Below are positions 15,106 to 23,336 of a stretch of 64,000 nucleotides of DNA, in pieces. Source of the DNA: Patulibacter sp. SYSU D01012 (GTDB lineage Bacteria > Actinomycetota > Thermoleophilia > Solirubrobacterales > Solirubrobacteraceae); the NCBI RefSeq assembly GCF_017916475.1, contig NZ_JAFMTB010000001.1, forward strand, positions 558,001 through 622,000, in the 5' to 3' direction. The notes below the pieces were generated by a model. The model searched no databases. It was not told where the DNA came from and was given only the letters and a program-made list of their open reading frames with translations. How positions within the stretch are numbered: the stretch's first letter is position 1; each line of letters begins with the position of its first letter. The translations under genes were made by a program, and so were the position numbers.

Positions 15106-16926
15106 ATGCGCCGTTATCTCGGTCTCCCGCTCACGATCGCCGGCCTCGCGGCCGCGTCCATGGGGCTCGCCGCCTGCGGTGGCGACGACTCCTCCAGCGG
15201 TTCATCCGGCTCGTCCGGCTCCAGCGCGTCCGCCAGCAGCGACCTGCCGCCCGGCGCGTACGACCCGGCCCAGAAGCCCGCTCCCGGCAAGGCCGGCGGC
15301 GTCGGCACCATGCTCGCGTCCTCGGACGTCGACTACATGGATCCGGGCCAGGCCTACTACCAGTTCTCGTTCCTGGTCCTCGAGGCGACCCAGCGCCGCC
15401 TGTACTACTTCCAGCCGAACGACGCCACGAAGGTGATCCCGGACATCGCCGAGGGCGATCCGGTCATCTCCGACGGCAACAAGACCGTCACGGTCAAGCT
15501 GAAGAAGGGCGTGAAGTTCTCGCCGCCGGTCGACCGCGAGGTCACCTCGAAGGACATCAAGTACGCGATCTCGCGCCTCTTCACGAAGACGTCGCCGGGT
15601 GGCTACACGAACTACTTCGACTTCATCGAGGGCGCGCCCTCGTCGCTGCAGGCGAAGACGCCCGACATCAAGGGCATCGAGACGCCGGACGACCAGACGC
15701 TGATCTTCAAGCTGACGAAGCCGTACGCGGCCCAGCTCGTCCAGTCCTTCGTGCTCCCCTACACCGCGCCGGTGCCGGAGGAGTACGCGTCGAAGTTCGA
15801 CAAGAACAACCCGTCGACGTACCAGGACAACGTCGTCTCCACCGGCCCGTACATGGTGAAGAACAACGCCAAGGGCAAGATCGACGGCGTCGGCTGGAAG
15901 AAGACGAAGAGCATCACGCTCGTCCGCAACCCCAACTGGGACAAGGCGACGGACTTCCGCCCGGCCTACGCCGACGGCTGGAACATCAAGACCGACGTGA
16001 CGGACGCGAACGTCGCCGCGCGCCAGGTGCTCGACGGCAGCCACATGCTGCTCGACACCAACCCGCCGGCGAACATCCTCGAGCAGCTCGCCACGAAGAC
16101 CAAGGACCAGTACACGCAGACGCCGTCCGGCGGCTTCCGGTACTTCTCCATGAACAACGACATCAAGCCGTTCGACGACGTGAACGTCCGTCGCGCGGTG
16201 ATCGCGGGCTTCAACCGCGACGCGGCCCGCAAGGCGCGCGGTGGCAAGTTCGTGGGTCCGATCCCGACGCACTACCTCACCGAGGGCTTCCCCGGCTACG
16301 AGCAGGCCGGCGGGGAGAAGGGCTTCGACGTCGACTTCATGAACTACCCGAAGGGCAACGCCGAGGTCTCGGCGAAGTACTTCAAGGCGGCGGGCTACGC
16401 CTCGGGCAAGTACGAGGGCAAGGAGCAGCTCCTGATGGTCGGCGCCAACGCCGACCCGGGCAAGGCGGCGGCGCAGGTCGCGGCCAACGAGTTCAAGCGC
16501 ATGGGCTTCAACGTCCGCCTGCGTCTCGTCCCGCAGGACGCGGTCTACAACGAGTGGTGCGGTCAGCGGACCAAGAAGGTCGCCATCTGCGGCACGGCCG
16601 GCTGGTTCAAGGACTTCAACGACGCGTCGACGCTCCTGCAGGTGCCGTTCTACGGCGGCGCCATCCCGAAGGAGAAGGGCCAGGTCTCCTACAACCTGTC
16701 CTACCTGAACGACCCCGCGGTCAACAAGGCCGTCGAGGCCGCCCTGCCGACGACCGGCGAGGAGCGCCTGAAGGCGTGGGCCGCCGTCGACAAGGCGATC
16801 GTCATGGCCGCCCCGGCGGTCCCGTTCGTCGCCGACAAGACGACGGACGTGCGCTCGAAGGACGTCGCTGGCGTCCCGAGCTCGTTCAACTCGCTCTGGG
16901 ACCTGAACTTCACGTCCCTGAAGTAG
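15106..16926 (+). CDS. ABC transporter substrate-binding lipoprotein, family 5
   Basis: 606 residues. The ATG at 15106 has AAAGGA 6 nt upstream. A lipoprotein signal (MRRYLGLPLT ... LAAC) places the lipidated Cys at position 24, followed by a Ser/Gly linker. The rest matches SBP_bac_5 (DppA/OppA) proteins, including VDYMDPGQ and the FSPPVDREVTSKDIKYAISRL-like region (key part TSKDIKYAI). It should capture peptides or another oligomeric solute outside the membrane. A strong hairpin directly after the gene separates it from permease B and may raise its mRNA level relative to the downstream genes. Confidence 0.93.
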   Translation: MRRYLGLPLTIAGLAAASMGLAACGGDDSSSGSSGSSGSSASASSDLPPGAYDPAQKPAPGKAGGVGTMLASSDVDYMDPGQAYYQFSFLVLEATQRRLYYFQPNDATKVIPDIAEGDPVISDGNKTVTVKLKKGVKFSPPVDREVTSKDIKYAISRLFTKTSPGGYTNYFDFIEGAPSSLQAKTPDIKGIETPDDQTLIFKLTKPYAAQLVQSFVLPYTAPVPEEYASKFDKNNPSTYQDNVVSTGPYMVKNNAKGKIDGVGWKKTKSITLVRNPNWDKATDFRPAYADGWNIKTDVTDANVAARQVLDGSHMLLDTNPPANILEQLATKTKDQYTQTPSGGFRYFSMNNDIKPFDDVNVRRAVIAGFNRDAARKARGGKFVGPIPTHYLTEGFPGYEQAGGEKGFDVDFMNYPKGNAEVSAKYFKAAGYASGKYEGKEQLLMVGANADPGKAAAQVAANEFKRMGFNVRLRLVPQDAVYNEWCGQRTKKVAICGTAGWFKDFNDASTLLQVPFYGGAIPKEKGQVSYNLSYLNDPAVNKAVEAALPTTGEERLKAWAAVDKAIVMAAPAVPFVADKTTDVRSKDVAGVPSSFNSLWDLNFTSLK

Positions 16927-16938
16927 TGCTCTGAGCGC

Positions 16939-16969
16939 CGCGGGGGCCCGCCACGTGCGGGCCCCCGCG
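16939..16969 (+). terminator. Strong intra-operon hairpin after the binding-protein gene
   Basis: A perfect 13-bp GC stem (16939-16951 with 16957-16969) closes a 5-nt loop, CACGT. It lies 12 bp after the stop codon and 43 bp before the permease GTG. It probably acts as a partial terminator or a 3'-end stabiliser, not an operon end. Confidence 0.65.
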
Positions 16970-17012
16970 CCGTTCGCCCCCGTCTTCTTCCCTCACAGAA
17001 GCAGCTTCCTCC

Positions 17013-17972
17013 GTGGCCAGATACATCATCAGACGCCTGCTGTGGACCGTGGTGACGCTCGTCATCATCACGGCAGTCGCGTACTTCCTCTTCCGCGTCC
17101 TCCCCTCCGGCGACCCCGTGCGGGCCCGGGCCGGCAAGGCGCCCACGCAGGAGCGCCTCGACGCGATCCGCGAGTCCCTCGGGCTCGACAACCCCTGGTA
17201 CCAGCAACTGGGCGACTTCCTCTGGAACGCCCTGCACTTCGACTTCGGCCGGTCGTACATCTCCGACGCCGAGCTCCGTCCGCTGCTGCTCGACGCCCTC
17301 GGCGCGACCGTCTGGCTCGTCGTCGGCGCGGCCGTCGTCTGGCTGAGCGTCGCCTTCGTCGTCGGCACGATCTCCGCGCTCAAGCGCGGCAAGCTGCCCG
17401 ACCGCCTCGCGATGGGCGGCGCCCTCGTCGGCATCTCCGCCCCGGTCTACTGGCTCGGCCTCGTCGGCCTGTACCTGTTCGCGACCGACATCGGCAAGTT
17501 CCACGTCTTCCCGGGCGCCGGCGCGTACCAGGACGCCTCCGGCTTCTTCGACCGCGCGTGGGGCATGGTCCTGCCGTGGATCGTCCTCGCCGCCGCGTTC
17601 TCCGCCGTCTACGCCCGCCTGCTCCGCGGCAGCCTGCTCGAGACGATCGAGGAGGACTACATCCGCACGGCCCGGGCGAAGGGCCTGCCCGAGCGCACGG
17701 TCATCTTCAAGCACGCGACCCGCTCCGCGGTGACGCCGATCGTCACGGCGCTCGGCGTCGACATCGGCCTGCTCATCGGCGGCAACGCGATCCTGACGGA
17801 GTCCGTCTTCAACATCCCCGGCCTGGGCCGGCTGTCCTACGACGCCATCCAGCGCGGCGACGTCGCGACGATCCAGGCGACGGTGCTCTTCCTCGCGTTC
17901 TTCGTCTGCATCTCGGCCCTCATCGTGGACCTGCTCTACGCCCTCATCGACCCGCGGGTGAAGTACGAATGA
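17013..17972 (+). CDS. Peptide/nickel-type ABC transporter permease (DppB/OppB)
   Basis: 319 residues from GTG 17013. It begins [20 protein letters not shown], the usual DppB start with the first helix, and has the [10 protein letters not shown] segment and the EAA loop [21 protein letters not shown]. The end [19 protein letters not shown] and a final helix followed by DPRVKYE are also typical. It pairs with the C-type permease to form the channel. The next gene's ATG overlaps its TGA. Confidence 0.93.
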   Translation: MARYIIRRLLWTVVTLVIITAVAYFLFRVLPSGDPVRARAGKAPTQERLDAIRESLGLDNPWYQQLGDFLWNALHFDFGRSYISDAELRPLLLDALGATVWLVVGAAVVWLSVAFVVGTISALKRGKLPDRLAMGGALVGISAPVYWLGLVGLYLFATDIGKFHVFPGAGAYQDASGFFDRAWGMVLPWIVLAAAFSAVYARLLRGSLLETIEEDYIRTARAKGLPERTVIFKHATRSAVTPIVTALGVDIGLLIGGNAILTESVFNIPGLGRLSYDAIQRGDVATIQATVLFLAFFVCISALIVDLLYALIDPRVKYE

Positions 17973-19096
17973 CCGACTCCAACGCGCCGGCCGACCAGGC
18001 CGGCACCGCCCCCCGGGACCCCGCGGACGCGCCCCTGCTCGAGGTCCGCGACCTGAAGGTCGGCTTCCGCACCGAGGACGGCCTGGTCCAGGCCGTCGGC
18101 GGCGTCTCCTACAGCGTCGACCGCGGCCAGTCGCTCGGCATCGTCGGCGAGTCCGGGTCCGGCAAGTCCGTCTCGAGCCTGACCCTCATGGGGCTCACGC
18201 GGTCGGCCTCGACGATCATCAGCGGCGAGGTCTTCTTCGAGGGCCGCGACCTGCTCAAGCTCTCCACCGAGGAGCTCCGCGCGATCCGCGGCAACGAGAT
18301 CGCGATGATCTTCCAGGACCCGCTCTCGTCGCTGCACCCCTTCTACCGCGTCGGCGACCAGATCATCGAGGCGGTCCGGGCGCACAACGACGTCACGAAG
18401 AAGCAGGCGAAGGCGCGGGCCGTCGAGATGCTCGGCCTCGTCGGCATCCCCGAGCCGTCGCGCCGCGTCGACAACTACCCGCACGAGTTCTCGGGCGGCA
18501 TGCGGCAGCGCGTGATGATCGCGATGGCGCTGGCCAACGACCCGAAGCTGCTCATCGCCGACGAGCCGACCACGGCCCTGGACGTGACCGTCCAGAAGCA
18601 GATCCTCGACCTGATCGACCGCCTGCAGAGCGAGCTCGGCACGGCCGTGGTGATGATCACCCACGACCTGGGCGTCGTGGCCGAGACGACCGACGAGATC
18701 GCCGTCATGTACGCCGGCCGCATCGTCGAGCGCGCGCCCGTCGCGGACCTGTTCCGCCAGCCGCGCCACCCCTACACGTGGGGCCTGCTGCGCTCCATCC
18801 CGCGGCTCGACATGCCGCGCGACGTGGAGCTCGTGCCCGTCGACGGCCGTCCGCCGAGCCTGATCGGGCTGGGGGACGACTGCTCCTTCCGCGCCCGCTG
18901 CCCGTACGCCGCCGGCTGCTGCCGCCCCGGCATGCCGCCGCTCGAGCGCGTGCCCGGCGACGACGCGCACGCCGTGCGCTGCACGATGCCGCCGGAGCGC
19001 AACACCGAGATCTGGCGCATCCTCTCCGGGGGCGGCACGCCCGAGGAGGCCGCGGTGGCCGTCGGCATCCCGACCCGTCAGGAGGAGGTCGCGTGA
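17969..19096 (+). CDS. Peptide ABC transporter ATPase (DppD/OppD)
   Basis: 375 residues. Walker A is GESGSGKS, the signature is FSGGMRQR and Walker B LLIADEP with the H-loop THDLG. The C-terminal oligopeptide-transporter extension carries a Cys cluster ([14 protein letters not shown] plus a later Cys), as in family members that bind a 4Fe-4S cluster. An unusual tail of about 35 residues follows ([16 protein letters not shown]). It energises import with the DppF subunit, whose GTG overlaps this stop codon. Confidence 0.93.
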   Translation: MTDSNAPADQAGTAPRDPADAPLLEVRDLKVGFRTEDGLVQAVGGVSYSVDRGQSLGIVGESGSGKSVSSLTLMGLTRSASTIISGEVFFEGRDLLKLSTEELRAIRGNEIAMIFQDPLSSLHPFYRVGDQIIEAVRAHNDVTKKQAKARAVEMLGLVGIPEPSRRVDNYPHEFSGGMRQRVMIAMALANDPKLLIADEPTTALDVTVQKQILDLIDRLQSELGTAVVMITHDLGVVAETTDEIAVMYAGRIVERAPVADLFRQPRHPYTWGLLRSIPRLDMPRDVELVPVDGRPPSLIGLGDDCSFRARCPYAAGCCRPGMPPLERVPGDDAHAVRCTMPPERNTEIWRILSGGGTPEEAAVAVGIPTRQEEVA

Positions 19097-20040
19097 GCAC
19101 CCCCGAGCCGAGGACCGACGTCGACCCGCGCGCGGTGCTCGAGGACCCCGAGCCGCGCAAGGCCGACGTCCCCGCCGTCCGCCACGACACGCTGGACGAG
19201 GGCGACAACATCCTGCGGGTCCGGGAGCTGCGTAAGGAGTTCCCGATCACGCGCGGCATCCTCTTCCAGCGCCAGGTCGGCGCCGTCCGCGCGGTCAACG
19301 GCGTCTCGTTCGACGTCCGCCGCGGCGAGACGTTCGGCCTGGTCGGCGAGTCCGGCTGCGGCAAGTCGACGACGGCGCGCATGATCTGCCGCCTGCTGGA
19401 CCCGACGAGCGGCACCGTCGACTTCGACGGGACCGACATCGCCGGCCTGGCCCGCAAGCAGCTCGTGCCGTTCCGCCGCGACGTGCAGATGGTCTTCCAG
19501 GACCCGTACTCGTCGCTCAACCCGCGGCAGACGATCGGGTCGATCATCGGCACGCCGCTCGACATCCACGGGATCGCGACGGGCGAGGGCGAGCGCAAGC
19601 GCCGCGTCCAGGAGCTCATGGACCTGGTGGGCCTGAACCCCGAGCACTACAACCGCCTGCCGCACGAGTTCTCCGGCGGCCAGCGCCAGCGCATCGGCAT
19701 CGCGCGCGCCATCGCGCTGGGGCCGAAGCTGCTGGTGGCGGACGAGCCGGTGTCGGCGCTGGACGTGTCGATCCAGGCGCAGGTGCTCAACCTGCTGCGC
19801 CAGCTGCAGCGCGACCTGAACCTGACGCTGCTGTTCATCGCGCACGACCTGTCCGTCGTCCGCTACATGTGCGACCGCATCGCGGTGATGTACTCGGGCG
19901 GCATCGTCGAGCTGGGCAGCTCGGAGCAGCTGTACGCCAACCCGGGCCACCCCTACACGAGGGCGCTGCTGGACGCCGTGCCCGTGCCGGATCCCGACGC
20001 CCGGGCCCGGCGCCTGCAGGAGCGCGCGGCGGCGGCCTGA
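19093..20040 (+). CDS. Peptide ABC transporter ATPase (DppF/OppF)
   Basis: 315 residues from GTG 19093. Walker A is GESGCGKST, the signature FSGGQRQR, Walker B LLVADEP, and the segment [12 protein letters not shown] is typical of this subunit. It lacks the Cys-rich extension of DppD and stops soon after the HPYTRALL region, so it is slightly short. An N-terminal acidic tail of about 40 residues precedes the fold. It is the last transporter gene; a new leaderless-type promoter follows immediately. Confidence 0.93.
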   Translation: MSTPEPRTDVDPRAVLEDPEPRKADVPAVRHDTLDEGDNILRVRELRKEFPITRGILFQRQVGAVRAVNGVSFDVRRGETFGLVGESGCGKSTTARMICRLLDPTSGTVDFDGTDIAGLARKQLVPFRRDVQMVFQDPYSSLNPRQTIGSIIGTPLDIHGIATGEGERKRRVQELMDLVGLNPEHYNRLPHEFSGGQRQRIGIARAIALGPKLLVADEPVSALDVSIQAQVLNLLRQLQRDLNLTLLFIAHDLSVVRYMCDRIAVMYSGGIVELGSSEQLYANPGHPYTRALLDAVPVPDPDARARRLQERAAAA

Positions 20041-20043
20041 GCG

Positions 20044-20049
20044 TAGACT
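20044..20049 (+). promoter_or_regulatory. -10 element (TAGACT), leaderless type
   Basis: TAGACT lies 8 nt before the ATG at 20058 and only 3 bp after the dppF stop. It would start a separate transcript for the three-gene unit 20058-21807. Confidence 0.45.
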
Positions 20050-20057
20050 CGGGCGGG

Positions 20058-20708
20058 ATGGCCGACCTCGAGCGCTTCCTGCCCCGCTACGCCGCCGAGC
20101 CGCCCCAGGAGACGGCCCCCTACGGCCGCTGGGCCGACCGTCTGGGGGCCGCCTTCCGCGACGCGGTCGGCGCCCTGGAGCCCGATCCCGACGAGCCGTC
20201 CGAGGCCGACGGGATCGGCGACCCGGGCGACCTGGTCTGGTTCCCCGACCGCACCTGGCACGGCCGGACGTTCGTGCCGGCGACCTCGCGGACCAGCACC
20301 GGCCTGGAGGCTTACGGCTTCGTCCGCTTCATCCCCGCCGACGACGACGGCGAGCCGCGGCTGTTCGAGGCCGAGGCGCAGGTGACGAGCGAGCTGGCCG
20401 AGAACAACCCGGACTGGCGCATCGACCTGTGCGAGACCGTCGTCGGCGCGTGGCGCGGCGACGGCGACGTCGCCGCGATGACGCTCGTGTGGGGCCGGCC
20501 GCAGGTGGCGGGCGCGGCGCACGCGCTCGCCGAGCTCGACGGCTCGGTCGTCGACCGCTGCCCCGTCGCGGACGGCCGCTTCACGCTCCTGGCGCCCGAC
20601 GACTACCAGGGGGACACGCTCGAGATCGTCCTGGTCGGCGCCGACGGCGTCGAGCTGGCGCGCGAGTCGCTCTACGAGGACGACGAGGACGAGGGCGGCG
20701 CCGCGTGA
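20058..20708 (+). CDS. Unidentified acidic cytosolic protein
   Basis: 216 residues with no signal peptide or membrane segment. I do not recognise a family. Visible features are an acidic region (EPDPDEPSEADGIGDPGD), a tryptophan-containing central beta-rich part (DLVWFPDRTWHGRTFVPATS), and a strongly acidic C-terminus (EDDEDEG). It overlaps the nitroreductase start by 4 bp if that gene starts at GTG 20705, so the two are probably coexpressed. Confidence 0.7.
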   Translation: MADLERFLPRYAAEPPQETAPYGRWADRLGAAFRDAVGALEPDPDEPSEADGIGDPGDLVWFPDRTWHGRTFVPATSRTSTGLEAYGFVRFIPADDDGEPRLFEAEAQVTSELAENNPDWRIDLCETVVGAWRGDGDVAAMTLVWGRPQVAGAAHALAELDGSVVDRCPVADGRFTLLAPDDYQGDTLEIVLVGADGVELARESLYEDDEDEGGAA

Positions 20709-21229
20709 GCGGCGAGGGGCCGATGGACCTCGTCCAGGCGATCCGCACCCGCCGCACCCACAAGGCGTACGGGGCGGAGCCGCTCGACCGCGCGACGATC
20801 GAGGAGCTCGTCGAGCTGGCGCGCTGGGCGCCCAACCACGACCTGACGGAGCCCTGGCGGTTCCGCGTGGTCGGCCCGCGGACGCTGCAGGCCCTGAAGG
20901 ACGCGGCGCCGGAGTCGGCCCGCAAGCTGGACCGCGCGCCGACGCTGATCGTCGCGTCCGTCGTCGTCGACGACGACCCGCGGGTGGCGCAGGAGGACCG
21001 CGACGCCGCGGCCGCCGCCGTCTACGGGCTGCTGCTGGCGGCCCACGCCCGCGGCCTGGCCGGCTACTGGCGCACCCCCGCGCTGCTGCTGCAGCCCGCC
21101 GGGCGCGAGGCCGTCGGGCTGCCCGAGAACGAGGACGCGCTGGGGCTGCTCCACCTGGGGCCGCCGCGGCAGGAGCCGCGGGTGCCGCCGCGCGGGCCGC
21201 TCGACGCCGTCCTGGAGTTCTGCGCCTGA
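20705..21229 (+). CDS. Nitroreductase-family FMN oxidoreductase
   Basis: About 174 residues. The N-terminus MDLVQAIRTRRTHKAYG carries the conserved Arg pair for FMN phosphate binding and ELARWAPNHDLTEPWRF is the family signature with Trp-Arg-Phe. The C-terminal GLAGYWRTPALL region is normal for the YdjA-like small nitroreductases. These enzymes use NAD(P)H to reduce nitro groups or quinones. The start is ambiguous: GTG 20705 overlaps the previous stop, while ATG 20723 has GAGG 5 nt upstream. The next gene follows through TGATG. Confidence 0.85.
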   Translation: MSGEGPMDLVQAIRTRRTHKAYGAEPLDRATIEELVELARWAPNHDLTEPWRFRVVGPRTLQALKDAAPESARKLDRAPTLIVASVVVDDDPRVAQEDRDAAAAAVYGLLLAAHARGLAGYWRTPALLLQPAGREAVGLPENEDALGLLHLGPPRQEPRVPPRGPLDAVLEFCA

Positions 21230-21807
21230 TGCGCGCCCCGTGGTCGCGCCGCGCGGCGGTGGCCGCGTGCGCGCTCGCGCTCGGCGGCGGCGCGGCCGGC
21301 TGCGGCCAGGCGTCGCGGTTCCCCGCCGACGACCCGCGCTCCGCGGTCAACCAGCTGCTGATCGCCGCGATCGCGCAGGCCAACGGCCAGCGGGCGTGCT
21401 CGCTCCTGACGGTCCGGGCGCGCGAGCGCTTCGACGCGGGACCGGCCGGGTCGTGCCGCGCGGCGCTGAACACCGCGATCAGCTCGATGCCCGGGCCGTA
21501 CAACGCGAGCGACGACGCCGGCCAGGCCGCCGACGGGCTCATCTACACGCTGCGCAAGGACGGTCCGGACCGCGCGACGGTCACGGCCCGCCGCGGACGC
21601 AACCCCGCGCTGACGTTCCGCGTGGTGCGCCTGAGCCCGCGCGAGCGCGAGGCCGACGAGGCGGGGTCGGAGCAGACCGTCGGCGGCGGCCCGCCCGACA
21701 CGGAGTGGCGCGTGGACGTCGGCGCCGAGCAGCTGCTCGAGGTCGACCCCACGCAGGGGCAGGGCGGCACCGGCACGACGGACGCGCCCGCCCCGTCCGG
21801 CGCCTAG
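21229..21807 (+). CDS. Unidentified lipoprotein
   Basis: 192 residues with a lipoprotein signal: basic start, hydrophobic core and GAAGC lipobox with Cys25. The exported part begins with RSAVNQLLIAAIAQANGQRACSLL, followed by a second and third Cys. The pattern of a helix, then AxxxCxLL and a small beta domain is like the NTF2-related DUF4878-type lipoproteins, but I cannot assign it firmly. The C-terminus is Gly/Thr/Pro-rich and low in complexity. Confidence 0.75.
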   Translation: MRAPWSRRAAVAACALALGGGAAGCGQASRFPADDPRSAVNQLLIAAIAQANGQRACSLLTVRARERFDAGPAGSCRAALNTAISSMPGPYNASDDAGQAADGLIYTLRKDGPDRATVTARRGRNPALTFRVVRLSPREREADEAGSEQTVGGGPPDTEWRVDVGAEQLLEVDPTQGQGGTGTTDAPAPSGA

Positions 21808-21835
21808 GGCCGCGCCCGGCCCCGCCGACCGCCGG

Positions 21836-23170
21836 TCAGCGCGCCGCGACGAGGCGCCAGACGACGTCGGCGTCGTCGGTGAGCGCCAGCGTCCAGTGCT
21901 CCTCGCGCCGCGTCTCGGCGGTGCGGGAGCCGGCGAGCACGGCCTGGGTGTCGCGGTCCTCGCGGTACCAGCGGGCGCGGTGGCGCACCGTCACCTCGAT
22001 GCGGGGCGGCGCGACGTCGCCGCGCACCTGCTCGATCACGACGTCCTCGACGCGCGGTCCGCGGACGACGGTGCGGACGTCCGCGTCGGCGTCGGCGTAG
22101 AGCAGGTCGCGCACGGCCTGCGGCGTCGAGACGGCCGCGAGCTCGTCGTCCGCGCCGTCGATCGCGGCGGTCCAGGCCGCGACGGCCCGGCGCACGGCGG
22201 CGGTCAGCACGTCGGGGCTGAAGCGGTCGTCCACGAGCGCCAGGTCGAGGGCCGTGGCGCGGGCGTCGTCGGAGAGCGACGCGGGGACGAGCTCGGCGAG
22301 CGTCGCGGCGGGCGCGGCGGCGCCGGCGACCGCCACCTCGGTCCGGGCCTGGTCGGCGAGCGCCGGGTCCAGGTCGGCGCGCGCGACGACCTCGCCGTGC
22401 AGGTGGTGGTCGCCCTCGCCGTCCTCCTCGATCGACACGAGGATCCAGCGGCCGTCGCGCTTGCCGAGCGTCCAGTACTGCGACATGCGGACCGTCTCGT
22501 CGACCTGCCCCTGCTCGTACAGGCGCTCGCCGTACTGCGTCTCGACGTACGAGATCGCGTCGGCGGTGACGTGGACGACGACGCGGTCCTGATCGTCGCT
22601 CGTGCGGTTCGTCAGGCCGACGATGCGCACGACCGGCGTGCCGACGATCCCGGCGCGCGAGCGCCAGCCGCGGCGGCGGAAGTCGTCCAGGCGTCGGCTC
22701 CACTCGGCCAGCAGGTCCGGCCCGACGAGCTCGGACAGGCGCTGCTGGTCGTTGCGGTCCCAGGCGTCCTGCGTGTCGACGACCAGGCTCGCGGCGGCGG
22801 CGCGCACCTCGTCGGGGTCGAACGCGGCGTCGTCCTCGGCCGCCTCCCACGTGCTCGGCAGGACGGCGGCCTCGCGCGCCTGGCGCTCGCGGTCGGTCGC
22901 GCGGGCGCGGCCGGCCTCGCTCGCGTTGCGGATCGCCGGCAGGACGAACCGGGCGATCACGACGGCGATCACGATCAGGAAGATCAGGAACAGCAGGCCG
23001 CCGCCCCCGCCCCCGCCGCCGAAGAAGAAGATGCCGCCGCCCCCGCCGCCGTAGGACCGGCCGGAGTAGCCCCCGCCCGAGTAGGAGCGCCCGGAGCCGC
23101 CGGAGAAGCCGCTCGAGCCCCGGCCCGCCAGCGCGAGCACGATCGGGTGGGTCATCGCGGCGGCGAGCAT
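21836..23170 (-). CDS. Tim44-like membrane protein with a Gly-rich N-terminus
   Basis: 444 residues. After a short hydrophobic start come a Gly/Ser/Tyr-rich region (GRGSSGFSGGSGRSYSGGGY) and a run of eight glycines, then one strong membrane helix (LLFLIFLIVIAVVIARF). The rest is soluble and holds what look like two Tim44-type domains, each with the MSQYWTLGKRDGRWILVSI or EEHWTLALTDD pattern. Bacterial proteins of this type are membrane proteins of unknown role. The start may be ATG 23155 instead of 23170; neither has a clear ribosome-binding site. It converges on the lipoprotein gene. Confidence 0.7.
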   Translation of the reverse strand: MLAAAMTHPIVLALAGRGSSGFSGGSGRSYSGGGYSGRSYGGGGGGIFFFGGGGGGGGLLFLIFLIVIAVVIARFVLPAIRNASEAGRARATDRERQAREAAVLPSTWEAAEDDAAFDPDEVRAAAASLVVDTQDAWDRNDQQRLSELVGPDLLAEWSRRLDDFRRRGWRSRAGIVGTPVVRIVGLTNRTSDDQDRVVVHVTADAISYVETQYGERLYEQGQVDETVRMSQYWTLGKRDGRWILVSIEEDGEGDHHLHGEVVARADLDPALADQARTEVAVAGAAAPAATLAELVPASLSDDARATALDLALVDDRFSPDVLTAAVRRAVAAWTAAIDGADDELAAVSTPQAVRDLLYADADADVRTVVRGPRVEDVVIEQVRGDVAPPRIEVTVRHRARWYREDRDTQAVLAGSRTAETRREEHWTLALTDDADVVWRLVAAR

Positions 23171-23304
23171 GCGTGCAGGGTCTCATGTCGCGCCCGCGGG
23201 CGCGACGCATCGGGCCGCCGGGCGCTCGCCCCGGCGGGGCGGCTGGGGTGCCACCCCGGCCGCGCCGGCGTCGCACGGCGCGACTCCGGACGGCGGGAGG
23301 AGGA

Positions 23305-23332
23305 CGCGGGGCGGGCGGGCGCCCGCCCCGCG
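23305..23332 (-). terminator. Terminator hairpin of the alkaline phosphatase gene
   Basis: A perfect 12-bp all-GC stem (23305-23316 with 23321-23332) and a 4-nt GGGC loop begin 5 bp beyond the phosphatase stop codon. Confidence 0.7.
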
Positions 23333-23336
23333 GAGC

